Of a stretch of DNA of 64,000 nucleotides, positions 8,348 through 16,857 are shown piece after piece. Each line of letters starts with the position of its first letter. Within the stretch, counting starts at the first letter, position 1. The translations under genes were made by a program, and so were the position numbers. The notes under the pieces were generated by a model, which was not told the origin of the DNA, made no database searches, and saw only the letters and a list, made by a program, of their open reading frames with translations. The DNA is from Xanthomonas maliensis (GTDB lineage: Bacteria > Pseudomonadota > Gammaproteobacteria > Xanthomonadales > Xanthomonadaceae), in NCBI RefSeq assembly GCF_009192945.1, contig NZ_NSET01000030.1, positions 29,182 to 93,181 of the forward strand, read 5' to 3'.

Positions 8348-9244
8348 TCAGCTGGCGGCCGCCAGCGCCTTGCCGACCTTGCTGCCGGTCTCGCGGCCGA
8401 GTAACTGCGCCAACCAACGCCCGGTGCGTGCCAGCGCCGGCAGGTCGATGCCGGTCTCGATGCCCAGGCCATGCAACAGATAGACCACGTCCTCGCTGGC
8501 GACGTTGCCGCTGGCACCCTTGGCGTAGGGGCAGCCGCCGGCCCCGGAAACGGCGGCGTCGACCACCCGCACGCCTTCGTCCAGGCAAGCGGCGATATTG
8601 GCCAGCGCCTGGCCGTAGGTGTCGTGGAAATGCACGGCCAGTGCCGACATCGGCACCGCCTGCGCGACCGCCGCCAGCATCTGCCGCGCCTTGCGCGGTG
8701 TGCCGACGCCGATGGTGTCACCCAGCGAGATCTCATAGCAGCCCAGCGCATGCAGCCGTTGGGCGACATCGACCACGGTGGCGACCGGCACCTCGCCCTG
8801 GTAGGGGCAGCCGAGTACGGTCGACACGTAGCCGCGCACCCGCACGCCATCCTGCGCGGCCTGTGCCAGCACCGGGCGGAAGCGCTCGATCGATTCGTCG
8901 ATGCCGGCATTGGTATTGGTGCGATTGAAGGCTTCCGACGCGGCGGTGAACACCGCCACTTCCTGCGCGCCGGCCGCACGGGCGCGGGCATAGCCCTGCA
9001 GGTTGGGCACCAGTACCGGGTAGTGGATCGCCGGATCGCGGCGGATACCGGCCATGACCTCGGCAGCATCGGCCAGCTGTGGAACCCACGTGGGGCTGAC
9101 GAAGCTGGTCGCCTCGATGCTGCGCAGCCCGGTTGCCGACAGCTGATCGATCAGCGCGATCTTGTCGGCAGTGGCAATCGGTTGCGCTTCGTTCTGCAGA
9201 CCATCGCGCGGGCCGACCTCGACGATGCGGACGAGCGCGTTCAT
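8348..9244 (-). CDS. mvaB: Hydroxymethylglutaryl-CoA lyase
   Basis: A 298-residue HMGL-like TIM-barrel enzyme that cleaves 3-hydroxy-3-methylglutaryl-CoA to acetoacetate and acetyl-CoA, the last step of leucine catabolism. It shows the N-terminal PRDGLQNE (Arg13, Asp14), the metal-ligand histidines in HFHDTYGQ (205, 207), and the signature loop GAGGCPYAKGASGN with catalytic Cys238. Length is normal. It follows the methylglutaconyl-CoA hydratase gene by 85 bases on the same strand; the two act consecutively. The equivalent gene in Pseudomonas is liuE. Confidence 0.95.
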   Translation of the reverse strand: MNALVRIVEVGPRDGLQNEAQPIATADKIALIDQLSATGLRSIEATSFVSPTWVPQLADAAEVMAGIRRDPAIHYPVLVPNLQGYARARAAGAQEVAVFTAASEAFNRTNTNAGIDESIERFRPVLAQAAQDGVRVRGYVSTVLGCPYQGEVPVATVVDVAQRLHALGCYEISLGDTIGVGTPRKARQMLAAVAQAVPMSALAVHFHDTYGQALANIAACLDEGVRVVDAAVSGAGGCPYAKGASGNVASEDVVYLLHGLGIETGIDLPALARTGRWLAQLLGRETGSKVGKALAAAS

Positions 9245-9329
9245 GCGAGGTCCCTGGACGATTGGCCGCGCAGCCGCGCGCTCGCGCCATCGGCGCCGCG
9301 TTGCGCGGCCATGACGCCGGCGAGGGCAC

Positions 9330-10130
9330 TCACGTCAGGCTCTCCGGAATCCAGGCTGGACGACGCTTTTCGAGAAACGCGCCCAATCCCTCCTGGCCTT
9401 CCGGGGAAACCCGCAGGCGGGCGATCCAGGCCGCATTGGCGGCGTCGATCGCGTCGCGCTCGCTGGTGCCCGGCAGCAGCGAGCGCACCAACGCCTTGGC
9501 GCTGCTGGCCGCCAGCGGCGCGGCTGACAGCAGCAGGTTGATCTGTCGTTGCACCGCCGCGTCCAGTTGGTCGCTGGCGACCAACTGATGCAGCAATCCC
9601 AGTGCCTGCGCGGTACCGGCATCGAAAATCTCGGCGGTGGCGAACCAGCGCCGGGCCTGGCGCGCGCCAATGGCTGCGACCACATAAGGAGAGATCACCG
9701 CCGGCAACAAGCCGAGCCGGCTTTCGGTCAGGCCGAAGCGGGCATCGGTGCTGCCGATGGCGATGTCGCAACAGGCCACCAGGCCGACACCGCCGCCGAA
9801 CGCGGCGCCGTTGACCCGCGCGATGGTGGGCTTGGGCAGTTCGTCGAGGGTGCGCATCAACCGGGCCAGCGCCAGCGCATCGGCGGCGTTCTCTGCTTCG
9901 CTGGCGGCCACCATGCTGCGCATCCAGTGCAGGTCCGCACCGGCCGAGAAGCTGCTGCCGCCGCCGGTCACCACCACCACCCGGACTGCACTGGATTGAC
10001 CCGCCTGCTGCAGTGCCTCGGTCAGTGCCACGATCAAGCCGGCATCGAAGGCGTTATGGACGTCGGGACGATTGAGTCGCAAGGTGCGGACCGCTCCGTG
10101 GTCCTCAACGATCAAGCCGGTGTCCTGCAT
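9330..10130 (-). CDS. liuC: Enoyl-CoA hydratase/isomerase, probable 3-methylglutaconyl-CoA hydratase
   Basis: A 266-residue crotonase-fold protein. Oxyanion-hole segments are SFSAGADLHWM and NGAAFGGGVGLVACCDIAI, and the catalytic acid region is FGLTESRLGLLP. The upstream position relative to HMG-CoA lyase and the SADLHWM signature point to the liuC product, which hydrates 3-methylglutaconyl-CoA to HMG-CoA in leucine breakdown. The other liu genes (isovaleryl-CoA dehydrogenase, methylcrotonyl-CoA carboxylase subunits) are not in this window. It is divergent from feoA, with about 115 bases between the starts. Confidence 0.85.
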   Translation of the reverse strand: MQDTGLIVEDHGAVRTLRLNRPDVHNAFDAGLIVALTEALQQAGQSSAVRVVVVTGGGSSFSAGADLHWMRSMVAASEAENAADALALARLMRTLDELPKPTIARVNGAAFGGGVGLVACCDIAIGSTDARFGLTESRLGLLPAVISPYVVAAIGARQARRWFATAEIFDAGTAQALGLLHQLVASDQLDAAVQRQINLLLSAAPLAASSAKALVRSLLPGTSERDAIDAANAAWIARLRVSPEGQEGLGAFLEKRRPAWIPESLT

Positions 10131-10206
10131 TGCGTGCGTCCATGAATGGGATGCGAACCATCATAGCGGGGCGACTGGATGGAGCCATGACGCGGTGCGT
10201 CGATGC

Positions 10207-10228
10207 TAGAATTGAGAACCATTCCTAA
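10207..10228 (+). promoter_or_regulatory. Fur box over the feoA -10 region
   Basis: TGAGAACCATTC at 10214-10225 closely matches the Fur consensus TGAGAATNATTCTCA, with about 12 of 14 defined positions over the longer stretch to 10228. It follows directly on a -10-like TAGAAT (10207-10212). Binding of Fe-Fur here would block RNA polymerase, giving iron-repressed feoAB, the usual control of this operon. Confidence 0.7.
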
Positions 10229-10244
10229 CAATTGGGCTGTCTTC

Positions 10245-10493
10245 GTGACGCTGTCCGACATGCCGCTGCACACCGCCGCCTTTGTGGAATCGGTGGAGGA
10301 TCGTCAACCCAACGACACGATCGCGCGGCGCCTGCGCGAGCTCGGGTTCGTGGCGGGGGAGGAAGTCACGGTGCTGGCGACCGGGCCGGTCGGGCGCGAA
10401 CCCTTGCTGGTGCAGGTCGGCTATACGCGCTTCGCCTTGCGGCGCAGCGAGGCCGGGCGGATCCGCGTGCGCGAGCAGGAGGCGGTGGCATGA
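10245..10493 (+). CDS. feoA: Ferrous iron transport protein A
   Basis: An 82-residue SH3-like FeoA domain (ARRLRELGFVAGEEVTVLA, then a beta-rich half ending FALRRSEAGRIRV). FeoA is a cytoplasmic partner needed for FeoB-dependent Fe(II) uptake. The frame is open back to an ATG at 10203, but that codon lies upstream of the predicted -10 and the Fur box, so the GTG at 10245 (VTLSDMPLHTAAF) is preferred; ATG 10260 is a third option. Its TGA overlaps the feoB ATG (ATGA at 10490-10493), which indicates translational coupling. Confidence 0.92.
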   Translation: MTLSDMPLHTAAFVESVEDRQPNDTIARRLRELGFVAGEEVTVLATGPVGREPLLVQVGYTRFALRRSEAGRIRVREQEAVA

Positions 10494-12349
10494 GCGCGGC
10501 AAGCGTGCCGCTGCGGCTGGCCCTGGTCGGCAACCCCAATAGCGGCAAGACCGCGTTGTTCAACCAATTGACCGGCAGCCGGCAGAAGGTCGCCAACTAC
10601 ACCGGTGTGACCGTCGAGCGCAAGGAAGGGCACTTCCGCGCGCCGTCCGGGCGGGCGTTCGCGGTGCTGGACCTGCCCGGTGCCTACAGCTTGCAACCGG
10701 CCAGCCTGGACGAGGCGATCACCCGCGATCTGTGTCGCGGCTTCTACCCGGGCGAGCCCGCACCGGATGTGCTGGTGTGCGTGATGGATGCGACCAACCT
10801 GCGCCTGCATCTGCGCTTCGCGCTGGAATTGCGCGAGTTGGGGCGGCCGATGATCGTGGCGTTGAACATGGTCGACGCCGCCCAACGGCGCGGCATCGTC
10901 ATCGATCTTCCGGCGCTGGAACAGGCCCTGGGCGTGCCGGTGATCGAAACCGTGGCAGTGCGCCGCAACGGCGCGCAAGCGCTCATCGAGGCGCTCGACG
11001 CCCGCGCCACCAGCCTGCCTGCGCCGGATGTGACGCCGCCTGCCGATGGCAATTACCACACCCAGGTGCGGCAGATCCTGGCGGCGGCGGTCAGCATGCC
11101 GCGCCGGACCGCGCAGATGGACGATGCGCTGGACCGCTGGTTGCTGCATCCGGTGTGGGGCCTGGTGACGCTGGTGGTGGTGATGTTCCTGATCTTCCAG
11201 GCCGTCTATGCCTGGGCGGCGCCGCTGATGGACCTGATCGACGGCGGCACCTCGGCCTTGGGCGAGTGGGTCGGCACGACCCTGCCCGAAGGGCCGCTCA
11301 ACAGCCTGCTGAAGGACGGCATCATCGCCGGCCTGGGTGGCGTGATCGTGTTCCTGCCGCAGATCCTGATCCTGTTCGCCTTCATCCTGGCGCTGGAGGA
11401 ATCCGGCTACTTGCCGCGCGCAGCGTTCTTGCTGGACCGCATGATGGCCTCCGCCGGCCTGTCCGGTCGCTCGTTCATTCCGCTGTTGTCCAGTTTCGCC
11501 TGCGCGGTGCCCGGCATCATGTCGACCCGCAGCATCCAGGACCCGCGCGATCGTCTGGCGACGATCATGGTGGCGCCGTTGATGACCTGTTCGGCGCGAC
11601 TGCCGGTCTATGCATTGCTGATCGGCGCCTTCATCCCGCAGAAGCAGGTCTGGGGCGTGTTCAATCAGCAGGGGCTGGTGTTGTTCGGCCTGTACGTGGT
11701 CGCGATCGTCAGCGCGTTGGTGGTGTCGTGGACGATGAAGAAATGGCGGCGCGACAAGAGCGAACACCCCTTGTTGCTGGAGCTGCCGTCCTACCGCGTG
11801 CCGCATCTGCGCGACCTGGCACTGGGCCTGTGGGAGCGTGCGGCGATCTTTCTCAAGCGCGTCGGCGGCATCATCCTGGCCTTGACCATCCTGTTGTGGT
11901 TCCTGCTGTCGTTCCCGGCACCGCCGGCCGGCGCGACCCTGCCGCCGATCGACTACAGCTTCGCCGGCCGTATCGGCCATGCGCTGGCGGTGTTCTTCGC
12001 TCCGTTGGGGTTCAACTGGCAGATCTGCATTGCGCTGATTCCCGGACTGGCTGCGCGCGAAGTGGCGGTGTCTTCGCTGGCGACCGTGTATGCGTTGTCG
12101 GCGGCCGACGACGATGCCGCCGCGCAGGCCTTGTCGCCGTTGATCAGCGATGGTTGGTCGCTGGCGACCGCGCTGTCGCTGCTGGTCTGGTACATCTACG
12201 CGCCGATGTGCATTTCGACCTTGGCCACGATCAGGCGCGAAACCAATTCCTGGAAACAGATGGGCGCTGCGGCGCTGTACCTGTTCGTGCTGGCCTATCT
12301 GGCCTCGCTGGTGACCTACCAGGTTGCCGTGCTGCTGGGGGCCGGCTGA
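10490..12349 (+). CDS. feoB: Ferrous iron transporter FeoB
   Basis: A 619-residue inner-membrane Fe(II) transporter. The N-terminal G domain has G1 GNPNSGKT (14-21), the G2 threonine in NYTGVTVE, G3 DLPGAY and G4 NMVD. After a helical guanine-nucleotide dissociation inhibitor region come multiple membrane helices with two gate repeats (SFACAVPGIMSTR is the first; the LIPGLAAREVAVSS region is the second). It is shorter than the roughly 770-residue E. coli protein but typical for xanthomonads. It overlaps feoA upstream by four bases and the Cys-rich gene downstream by one base (TGATG), so the three form one operon under the Fur box. Confidence 0.97.
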   Translation: MSAASVPLRLALVGNPNSGKTALFNQLTGSRQKVANYTGVTVERKEGHFRAPSGRAFAVLDLPGAYSLQPASLDEAITRDLCRGFYPGEPAPDVLVCVMDATNLRLHLRFALELRELGRPMIVALNMVDAAQRRGIVIDLPALEQALGVPVIETVAVRRNGAQALIEALDARATSLPAPDVTPPADGNYHTQVRQILAAAVSMPRRTAQMDDALDRWLLHPVWGLVTLVVVMFLIFQAVYAWAAPLMDLIDGGTSALGEWVGTTLPEGPLNSLLKDGIIAGLGGVIVFLPQILILFAFILALEESGYLPRAAFLLDRMMASAGLSGRSFIPLLSSFACAVPGIMSTRSIQDPRDRLATIMVAPLMTCSARLPVYALLIGAFIPQKQVWGVFNQQGLVLFGLYVVAIVSALVVSWTMKKWRRDKSEHPLLLELPSYRVPHLRDLALGLWERAAIFLKRVGGIILALTILLWFLLSFPAPPAGATLPPIDYSFAGRIGHALAVFFAPLGFNWQICIALIPGLAAREVAVSSLATVYALSAADDDAAAQALSPLISDGWSLATALSLLVWYIYAPMCISTLATIRRETNSWKQMGAAALYLFVLAYLASLVTYQVAVLLGAG

Positions 12350-12603
12350 TGGACTGGTCGCTGACCCTGCAATACCTGGTCGTCGCCTTGGCGGTGCTGA
12401 TCAGCCTGTGGGTCGTGCTGAAGAAGCAGTTTCCCGGCACCGTGCGGCGCCTGCGCGGCGCGCTCGCCGTGGCATTGGTGCGCGACGGGCGTGCGTCCTG
12501 GTTGCAGGACCTCGGTCGTCGCATCGCGCCGCCGGCCGGGCAGGGGGGGGCAGCCTGCGGCGGCTGCGATACCTGTGGTCCACAGGCCCCACGCAGGCAC
12601 TGA
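12349..12603 (+). CDS. Small Cys-rich membrane protein downstream of feoB (DUF6587-like)
   Basis: An 84-residue protein nested at the end of the feo operon; its ATG overlaps the feoB stop (TGATG). It has one membrane helix (LQYLVVALAVLISLWVVL, about residues 7-24), a basic cytoplasmic segment, and a C-terminal CGGCDTC motif (Cys70, 73, 76). It resembles DUF6587 and, in layout, the FeoB-associated Cys-rich membrane proteins that take the place of FeoC. The cysteines could bind iron or an Fe-S cluster; that is inference. A run of eight G (12543-12550) lies just before the cysteine codons. Confidence 0.8.
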   Translation: MDWSLTLQYLVVALAVLISLWVVLKKQFPGTVRRLRGALAVALVRDGRASWLQDLGRRIAPPAGQGGAACGGCDTCGPQAPRRH

Positions 12604-12762
12604 CGCGTACACCGCTCGGCGCGCGATACCTGGGGGCGCACGCACCGGCGCACCCTGATCGCGCGCAGCGAGGGCATCGCCTTGATGGGGCCGGCCGACG
12701 AGCGAGGCGGTGACGCTGCAGCGCATCGCGCATCGACGCTGCGCGCTCGCTATGCTGGCGGC

Positions 12763-13965
12763 ATGACGACCACCTTCCAGATCTCCCGACGTGCACAGGC
12801 GCTGACCAGTTCGGCGATTCGCGAACTCCTCAAGGTCACTGAGCGGCCGGAGGTGATTTCCTTCGCCGGTGGCCTGCCGTCGCCGACCACTTTTCCGGCC
12901 GAACGTATGCGCGCGGCCAGCGATCAGGTGCTGCGCGATGCCCCGCAGGCGGCGTTGCAGTACGGCCCGACCGAAGGGTATGCGCCGCTGCGCGAGTGGG
13001 TCGCGGCGCGGCTCAGTCGCGACGGCGCCAGCATCCGTCCCAGTCAGGTGCTGATCACGACCGGTTCGCAGCAGGGCTTGGACTTGCTCGGCAAGGTGTT
13101 CATCGACGAGGGCAGCAAGGTGCTGGTGGAGACGCCGAGCTACCTGGGCGCCTTGCAGTCGTTCTCGCTGTTCCAGCCGGCCTTCGTCGGCATGCCGTCC
13201 GACGACGACGGCGTGATCGTCGAGCAACTCGAGCCGGCCCTACTGGCCGACGCCCGCCTGCTGTACTGCCTGCCGAATTTCCAGAATCCGACCGGCCGGC
13301 GGCTGCCGCTGGCGCGGCGCCAACTGTTGGTCGAGCGGGCAGCCGCGGCCGGCGTGCCGATCGTCGAAGACGATCCCTACGGCGAGCTGTACTACCGCGG
13401 CGCGCCGCTGCCCAGCCTGCTGTCGCTGCATCCGGAGGGGGTGATCTACATGGGCTCGTTCTCCAAGGTATTGGCGCCGGGCCTGCGGCTGGGCTATGTG
13501 GTGGCGCCGGAGGCGGTGCTGGGCAAGCTGATTCAGGCCAAGCAGGCGGCCGACCTGCATACGCCCTCGTTCACCCAGCGCTTGGTGCATCAGACCCTGC
13601 AGGACGATTTTCTCGACACCCATATCCCGCAGATCCGCGCCTTGTATGCGCGCCAATGCGGGCTGATGCTGGAAGCGCTGGAGCGGCATTTCCCGCCGCA
13701 GGTGCAGTGGAACCGTCCCGAGGGCGGCATGTTCCTCTGGGTGACCCTGCCGGCCGGGCTCGACGGCACGGCGTTGCTGGCGCGCGCGATCGCCCGCAAT
13801 GTCGCCTTCGTGCCGGGAGCGCCGTTCTTTGCCACCTTGCCGCAGACCAATACGCTGCGCCTGTCGTTCGTCACCGTGCCGGGCGAACGCATCGACGCTG
13901 GCATCGCCGTCTTGGGCGAGGTACTGCGCGAGGCCGTGGCCGAGTTGCCGGGGCAGGGCGGGTGA
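12763..13965 (+). CDS. PLP-dependent aminotransferase (class I/II)
   Basis: A 400-residue fold-type I aminotransferase. Cofactor contacts are visible: QNPTG (174-178), the pyridine-nitrogen aspartate in VEDDPYGELY, and the Schiff-base lysine Lys235 in GSFSKVLAPGLRLGYV. The N-terminus FAGGLPSPTTFP resembles the 2-aminoadipate / aromatic aminotransferase group of MocR-like folds without the DNA-binding domain. The amino donor is undetermined. The frame extends upstream to 12682, but similarity starts at MTTTFQISRRAQALTSS. Its TGA overlaps the GTG start of the next gene (13962-13965). Confidence 0.9.
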   Translation: MTTTFQISRRAQALTSSAIRELLKVTERPEVISFAGGLPSPTTFPAERMRAASDQVLRDAPQAALQYGPTEGYAPLREWVAARLSRDGASIRPSQVLITTGSQQGLDLLGKVFIDEGSKVLVETPSYLGALQSFSLFQPAFVGMPSDDDGVIVEQLEPALLADARLLYCLPNFQNPTGRRLPLARRQLLVERAAAAGVPIVEDDPYGELYYRGAPLPSLLSLHPEGVIYMGSFSKVLAPGLRLGYVVAPEAVLGKLIQAKQAADLHTPSFTQRLVHQTLQDDFLDTHIPQIRALYARQCGLMLEALERHFPPQVQWNRPEGGMFLWVTLPAGLDGTALLARAIARNVAFVPGAPFFATLPQTNTLRLSFVTVPGERIDAGIAVLGEVLREAVAELPGQGG

Positions 13966-14669
13966 GTACGCCTGTGGTGTCGCTGTCGATTCGGATCGAC
14001 AGTGTGGCGATCGGCCATGCACGCGACTTCACCCGGCCTGGCAGCCGCAGTGCGATCGACAAGCGCTGCGTCGACGGCCCGGTGCGGATCGAGCGCGACG
14101 GGCTGGTCGGCGACGAGCAGGGCGACCGCCGCGTGCATGGCGGGCCGGACAAGGCCATCCACCATTACCCGCGCGATCACTACGCGGCCTGGCGGGACGA
14201 ATTGGGCGCGCATCCATTACTGGACACCGTCAGCGCCTTCGGTGAGAACCTCAGCAGCCTCGGCCTGACCGAGGCCGAGGTGTGCCTGGGCGATCGTTAC
14301 GCGCTGGGCACCGCGCAGGTGGAAGTGTCGCAACTGCGGCAGCCGTGCTGGAAGCTGTCCGATCGCTTCGGCGTGCGCAGCTTGGCGCGGCGGGTGCAGG
14401 AGAGTGGGCGTACCGGGTGGTACTACCGGGTTCTGGCGCCTGGCCAGGTCGCCGCTGGCGACGATCTGCGCTTGCTGGAGCGGCCCTATCCGCAGTGGCC
14501 GTTGGCACGGCTGCAGCAGGTGCTGTACGCCCGCCAGATCGCGCCGGCGATCATTGCCGAGGTGCTGCTGCTGCCGTTGGTGCCGTCATGGCAGACCTTG
14601 TTCGAACGTCGGCTGCAGCACGGCCGGATCGAGAGCTGGAGCAAGCGGCTGGACGGCGTGGATCGCTAG
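13962..14669 (+). CDS. MOSC domain protein (YiiM-like)
   Basis: A 235-residue protein with a beta-rich MOSC domain: early RCVDGPVRIERDGLVGDEQ, then RRVHGGPDKAIHHYPRDHY, and the conserved cysteine in QLRQPCWKLSDRFG. The C-terminal helical extension (YPQWPLARLQQVLY...) is typical of YiiM, which handles molybdenum-cofactor-linked detoxification of N-hydroxylated bases in E. coli. The start is GTG overlapping the upstream aminotransferase stop, so the two are coupled. Whether it serves the aminotransferase or acts independently is unknown. Confidence 0.87.
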   Translation: MSTPVVSLSIRIDSVAIGHARDFTRPGSRSAIDKRCVDGPVRIERDGLVGDEQGDRRVHGGPDKAIHHYPRDHYAAWRDELGAHPLLDTVSAFGENLSSLGLTEAEVCLGDRYALGTAQVEVSQLRQPCWKLSDRFGVRSLARRVQESGRTGWYYRVLAPGQVAAGDDLRLLERPYPQWPLARLQQVLYARQIAPAIIAEVLLLPLVPSWQTLFERRLQHGRIESWSKRLDGVDR

Positions 14670-14780
14670 CGCTGCATGCGCCAGGTGCAGGTGCCGATGC
14701 GCACGTACGCCAGCATCACCTGCGTGTGTCCTGCCTGCGATCATCTTGTCTAACCGATGCCGCCTCGATAGCCTGCCGCC

Positions 14781-15497
14781 ATGACGACCTCTCCACTGAA
14801 AGTTTTGATCCACGGTGCCTCCGGACGGATGGGCAAGGCCTTGTTGCGGCTGGCTGCCGAGGATGCGGCGGTGCAGGTCGTCGCCGCGGTGGTCGGACGT
14901 TCGCCGGCGCAGCGCGTGGTCGATGGCGTGCCGCACTTTGCCGCCAGCGAACTCGGCGGCGCACCCGGCTTCGATGTGGCGATCGATTTCAGCTTGCCGC
15001 AGGGCTTTGCGCCGATCCTGGCGCTATGCGTGCAGCGCGGCGTGCCGCTGGTGTCGGGCACCACCGGGCTGGACGAAGACCAGCGTGCCGCACTGCTCGA
15101 TGCGGCCACCCGCATTCCGCTGGTGTGGGCCTCCAATTACAGTCTCGGCGTGGCCGTGCTGACCGAGCTGGTGGAGCGCGCTGCCGGCAGTCTGCCGGGC
15201 TGGGACTGCGACATCGTCGAGGCGCATCATGTGCACAAGCAGGACGCGCCGTCCGGAACCGCGCTGACCCTGGGCGAGGCGGCGACCGGCAGCGGGGCGC
15301 AGCCGCGTTTCGCCAGCCTGCGCGCCGGCGATATCGTCGGCGAGCACAGCGTGCAGTTCACCGGCCTGGGCGAGCGCCTGGAACTGGTGCACCGCGCCAC
15401 CAATCGCGACATCTTTGCGCGCGGCGCACTGCATGCGGCGCGCCGGCTGGTCGGCAAGCCGGCTGGCAGCTACCGCGTGCGCGATCTGGTGCTGTAA
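14781..15497 (+). CDS. dapB: 4-hydroxy-tetrahydrodipicolinate reductase
   Basis: A 238-residue enzyme of lysine and peptidoglycan precursor synthesis that reduces the DapA product with NAD(P)H. It has the N-terminal dinucleotide motif GASGRMG (12-18), the central SGTTGLDE, and the diagnostic EAHHVHKQDAPSGTA (147-161), which contains the catalytic His-His and Lys. It is slightly short for the family (usually about 265-270) because the N-terminal Rossmann loops are compact. It stands alone, 111 bases after the MOSC gene and 235 bases before carA. Confidence 0.95.
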   Translation: MTTSPLKVLIHGASGRMGKALLRLAAEDAAVQVVAAVVGRSPAQRVVDGVPHFAASELGGAPGFDVAIDFSLPQGFAPILALCVQRGVPLVSGTTGLDEDQRAALLDAATRIPLVWASNYSLGVAVLTELVERAAGSLPGWDCDIVEAHHVHKQDAPSGTALTLGEAATGSGAQPRFASLRAGDIVGEHSVQFTGLGERLELVHRATNRDIFARGALHAARRLVGKPAGSYRVRDLVL

Positions 15498-15732
15498 CTC
15501 GCGCCTGTTCGGCAACCGCAGGTGAAGCCGGCGACGCCTCTATCCGTATTCATGTCGCTTTGCGGGACAAGGTACGTGCACTGGGCTGGCACCGCAGGCC
15601 GCTTGCCTTTACAATTCTCGCTTGCCCGAACCTAGCGTCGGACCGGTCCTCAGCACCGCGTCCGCGCTTTGCTGCAACCGGAATTTGGCCGGGAGCGCAT
15701 CGGAGTCCCAGGCAGCCAGAGCGAGACCCCAC

Positions 15733-16857
15733 GTGACCCAACCCGCAATCCTTGTCCTCGAAGACGGCACCGTATTCGAGGGCGAATCCGTAGGCGCCAA
15801 CGGGCTATCCGTCGGCGAAGTGGTGTTCAACACCGCCATGACCGGTTACCAGGAAGTGTTGACCGATCCCTCCTACGCCCGTCAGATGGTTACGCTGACC
15901 TATCCGCACATCGGCAATACCGGTTTCACCGACCAGGACGACGAAGCCCGCAAGATCTGGTCGGCTGGCCTGATCGTGCGCGACGTGCCGCGCCGACCCA
16001 GCAGTTGGCGCAACCAGGTGGCTCTTCCAGAATGGCTGCAGGCGCGTGGCGTGGTCGCCATCGCCGGCATCGACACCCGCAAGCTGACGCGCATCCTGCG
16101 CGAAAAGGGCGCCCAGAACGGCGCGCTGATGGCGGGCGAGATCGACGTCGAGAAGGCGCTGGAAGCCGCCCGCACGTTCCCGGGCCTGAAGGGCATGGAC
16201 CTGGCCAAGGTGGTCACGACCGAGAAGACCTACCTGTGGACCGAGGGCCAGCTGGATCTGGATGCCAACGCCTTCGTCAGCGTTCCGGCCAAATACAAGG
16301 TCGTGGCCTATGACTACGGCGTCAAGGTCAACATCCTGCGCATGCTGGCCGAGCGCGGCTGCGAGGTGACCGTGGTGCCGGCGCAGACCCCGGTGGCCGA
16401 GGTGCTGGCCATGCAGCCGGATGGCGTGTTCCTGTCCAATGGGCCGGGTGACCCGGAACCCTGCGACTACGCCATCGATGCGATCAAGCAACTGGTGGCT
16501 AAAAAGGTGCCGACCTTCGGCATCTGCCTGGGGCATCAGCTGCTGGCGCTGGCCGCTGGCGCCCGCACCGTCAAGATGACCACCGGCCACCACGGTGCCA
16601 ACCATCCGGTGCAGGATCTGGACGGCGGCCGGGTGATGATCACCTCGCAGAACCACGGTTTCGCTGTCGACGAGACCACGCTGCCGGCCAATGTGCGCGT
16701 CACTCACCGCTCGCTGTTCGACGGCACCAACCAGGGCATTGCGCTCACCGACGCACCGGCGTTCTCCTTCCAGGGCCACCCGGAAGCCTCGCCGGGCCCA
16801 CGCGATGTGGGACCGTTGTTTGATCGGTTCGTGGACCTGATGGCGGCCAAGGCCTGA
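15733..16857 (+). CDS. carA: Carbamoyl-phosphate synthase small chain
   Basis: A 374-residue glutamine amidotransferase subunit supplying ammonia to CarB. The N-terminal CPSase_sm_chain domain ([31 protein letters not shown]) is followed by a class I GATase domain with nucleophile Cys265 in FGICLGHQ and the His/Glu pair in [11 protein letters not shown]. The start is the GTG at 15733 ([12 protein letters not shown]); upstream in-frame codons at 15622 lack family similarity. A -10-like TACAAT (15610-15615) lies upstream. Its stop overlaps the next gene's ATG (TGATG). Confidence 0.97.
   Translation: MTQPAILVLEDGTVFEGESVGANGLSVGEVVFNTAMTGYQEVLTDPSYARQMVTLTYPHIGNTGFTDQDDEARKIWSAGLIVRDVPRRPSSWRNQVALPEWLQARGVVAIAGIDTRKLTRILREKGAQNGALMAGEIDVEKALEAARTFPGLKGMDLAKVVTTEKTYLWTEGQLDLDANAFVSVPAKYKVVAYDYGVKVNILRMLAERGCEVTVVPAQTPVAEVLAMQPDGVFLSNGPGDPEPCDYAIDAIKQLVAKKVPTFGICLGHQLLALAAGARTVKMTTGHHGANHPVQDLDGGRVMITSQNHGFAVDETTLPANVRVTHRSLFDGTNQGIALTDAPAFSFQGHPEASPGPRDVGPLFDRFVDLMAAKA

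Noticed and set aside
7474..9069. A long SDR protein with an extra N-terminal domain of about 275 residues
   Set aside because: The extension is an out-of-frame reading of the HMG-CoA lyase gene; the SDR fold starts at 8244.
15587..15615. A sigma-54 or strong sigma-70 promoter before carA
   Set aside because: TGGCAC and TTGC are wrongly spaced for sigma-54, and only the TACAAT -10 is convincing; the -35 is poor.
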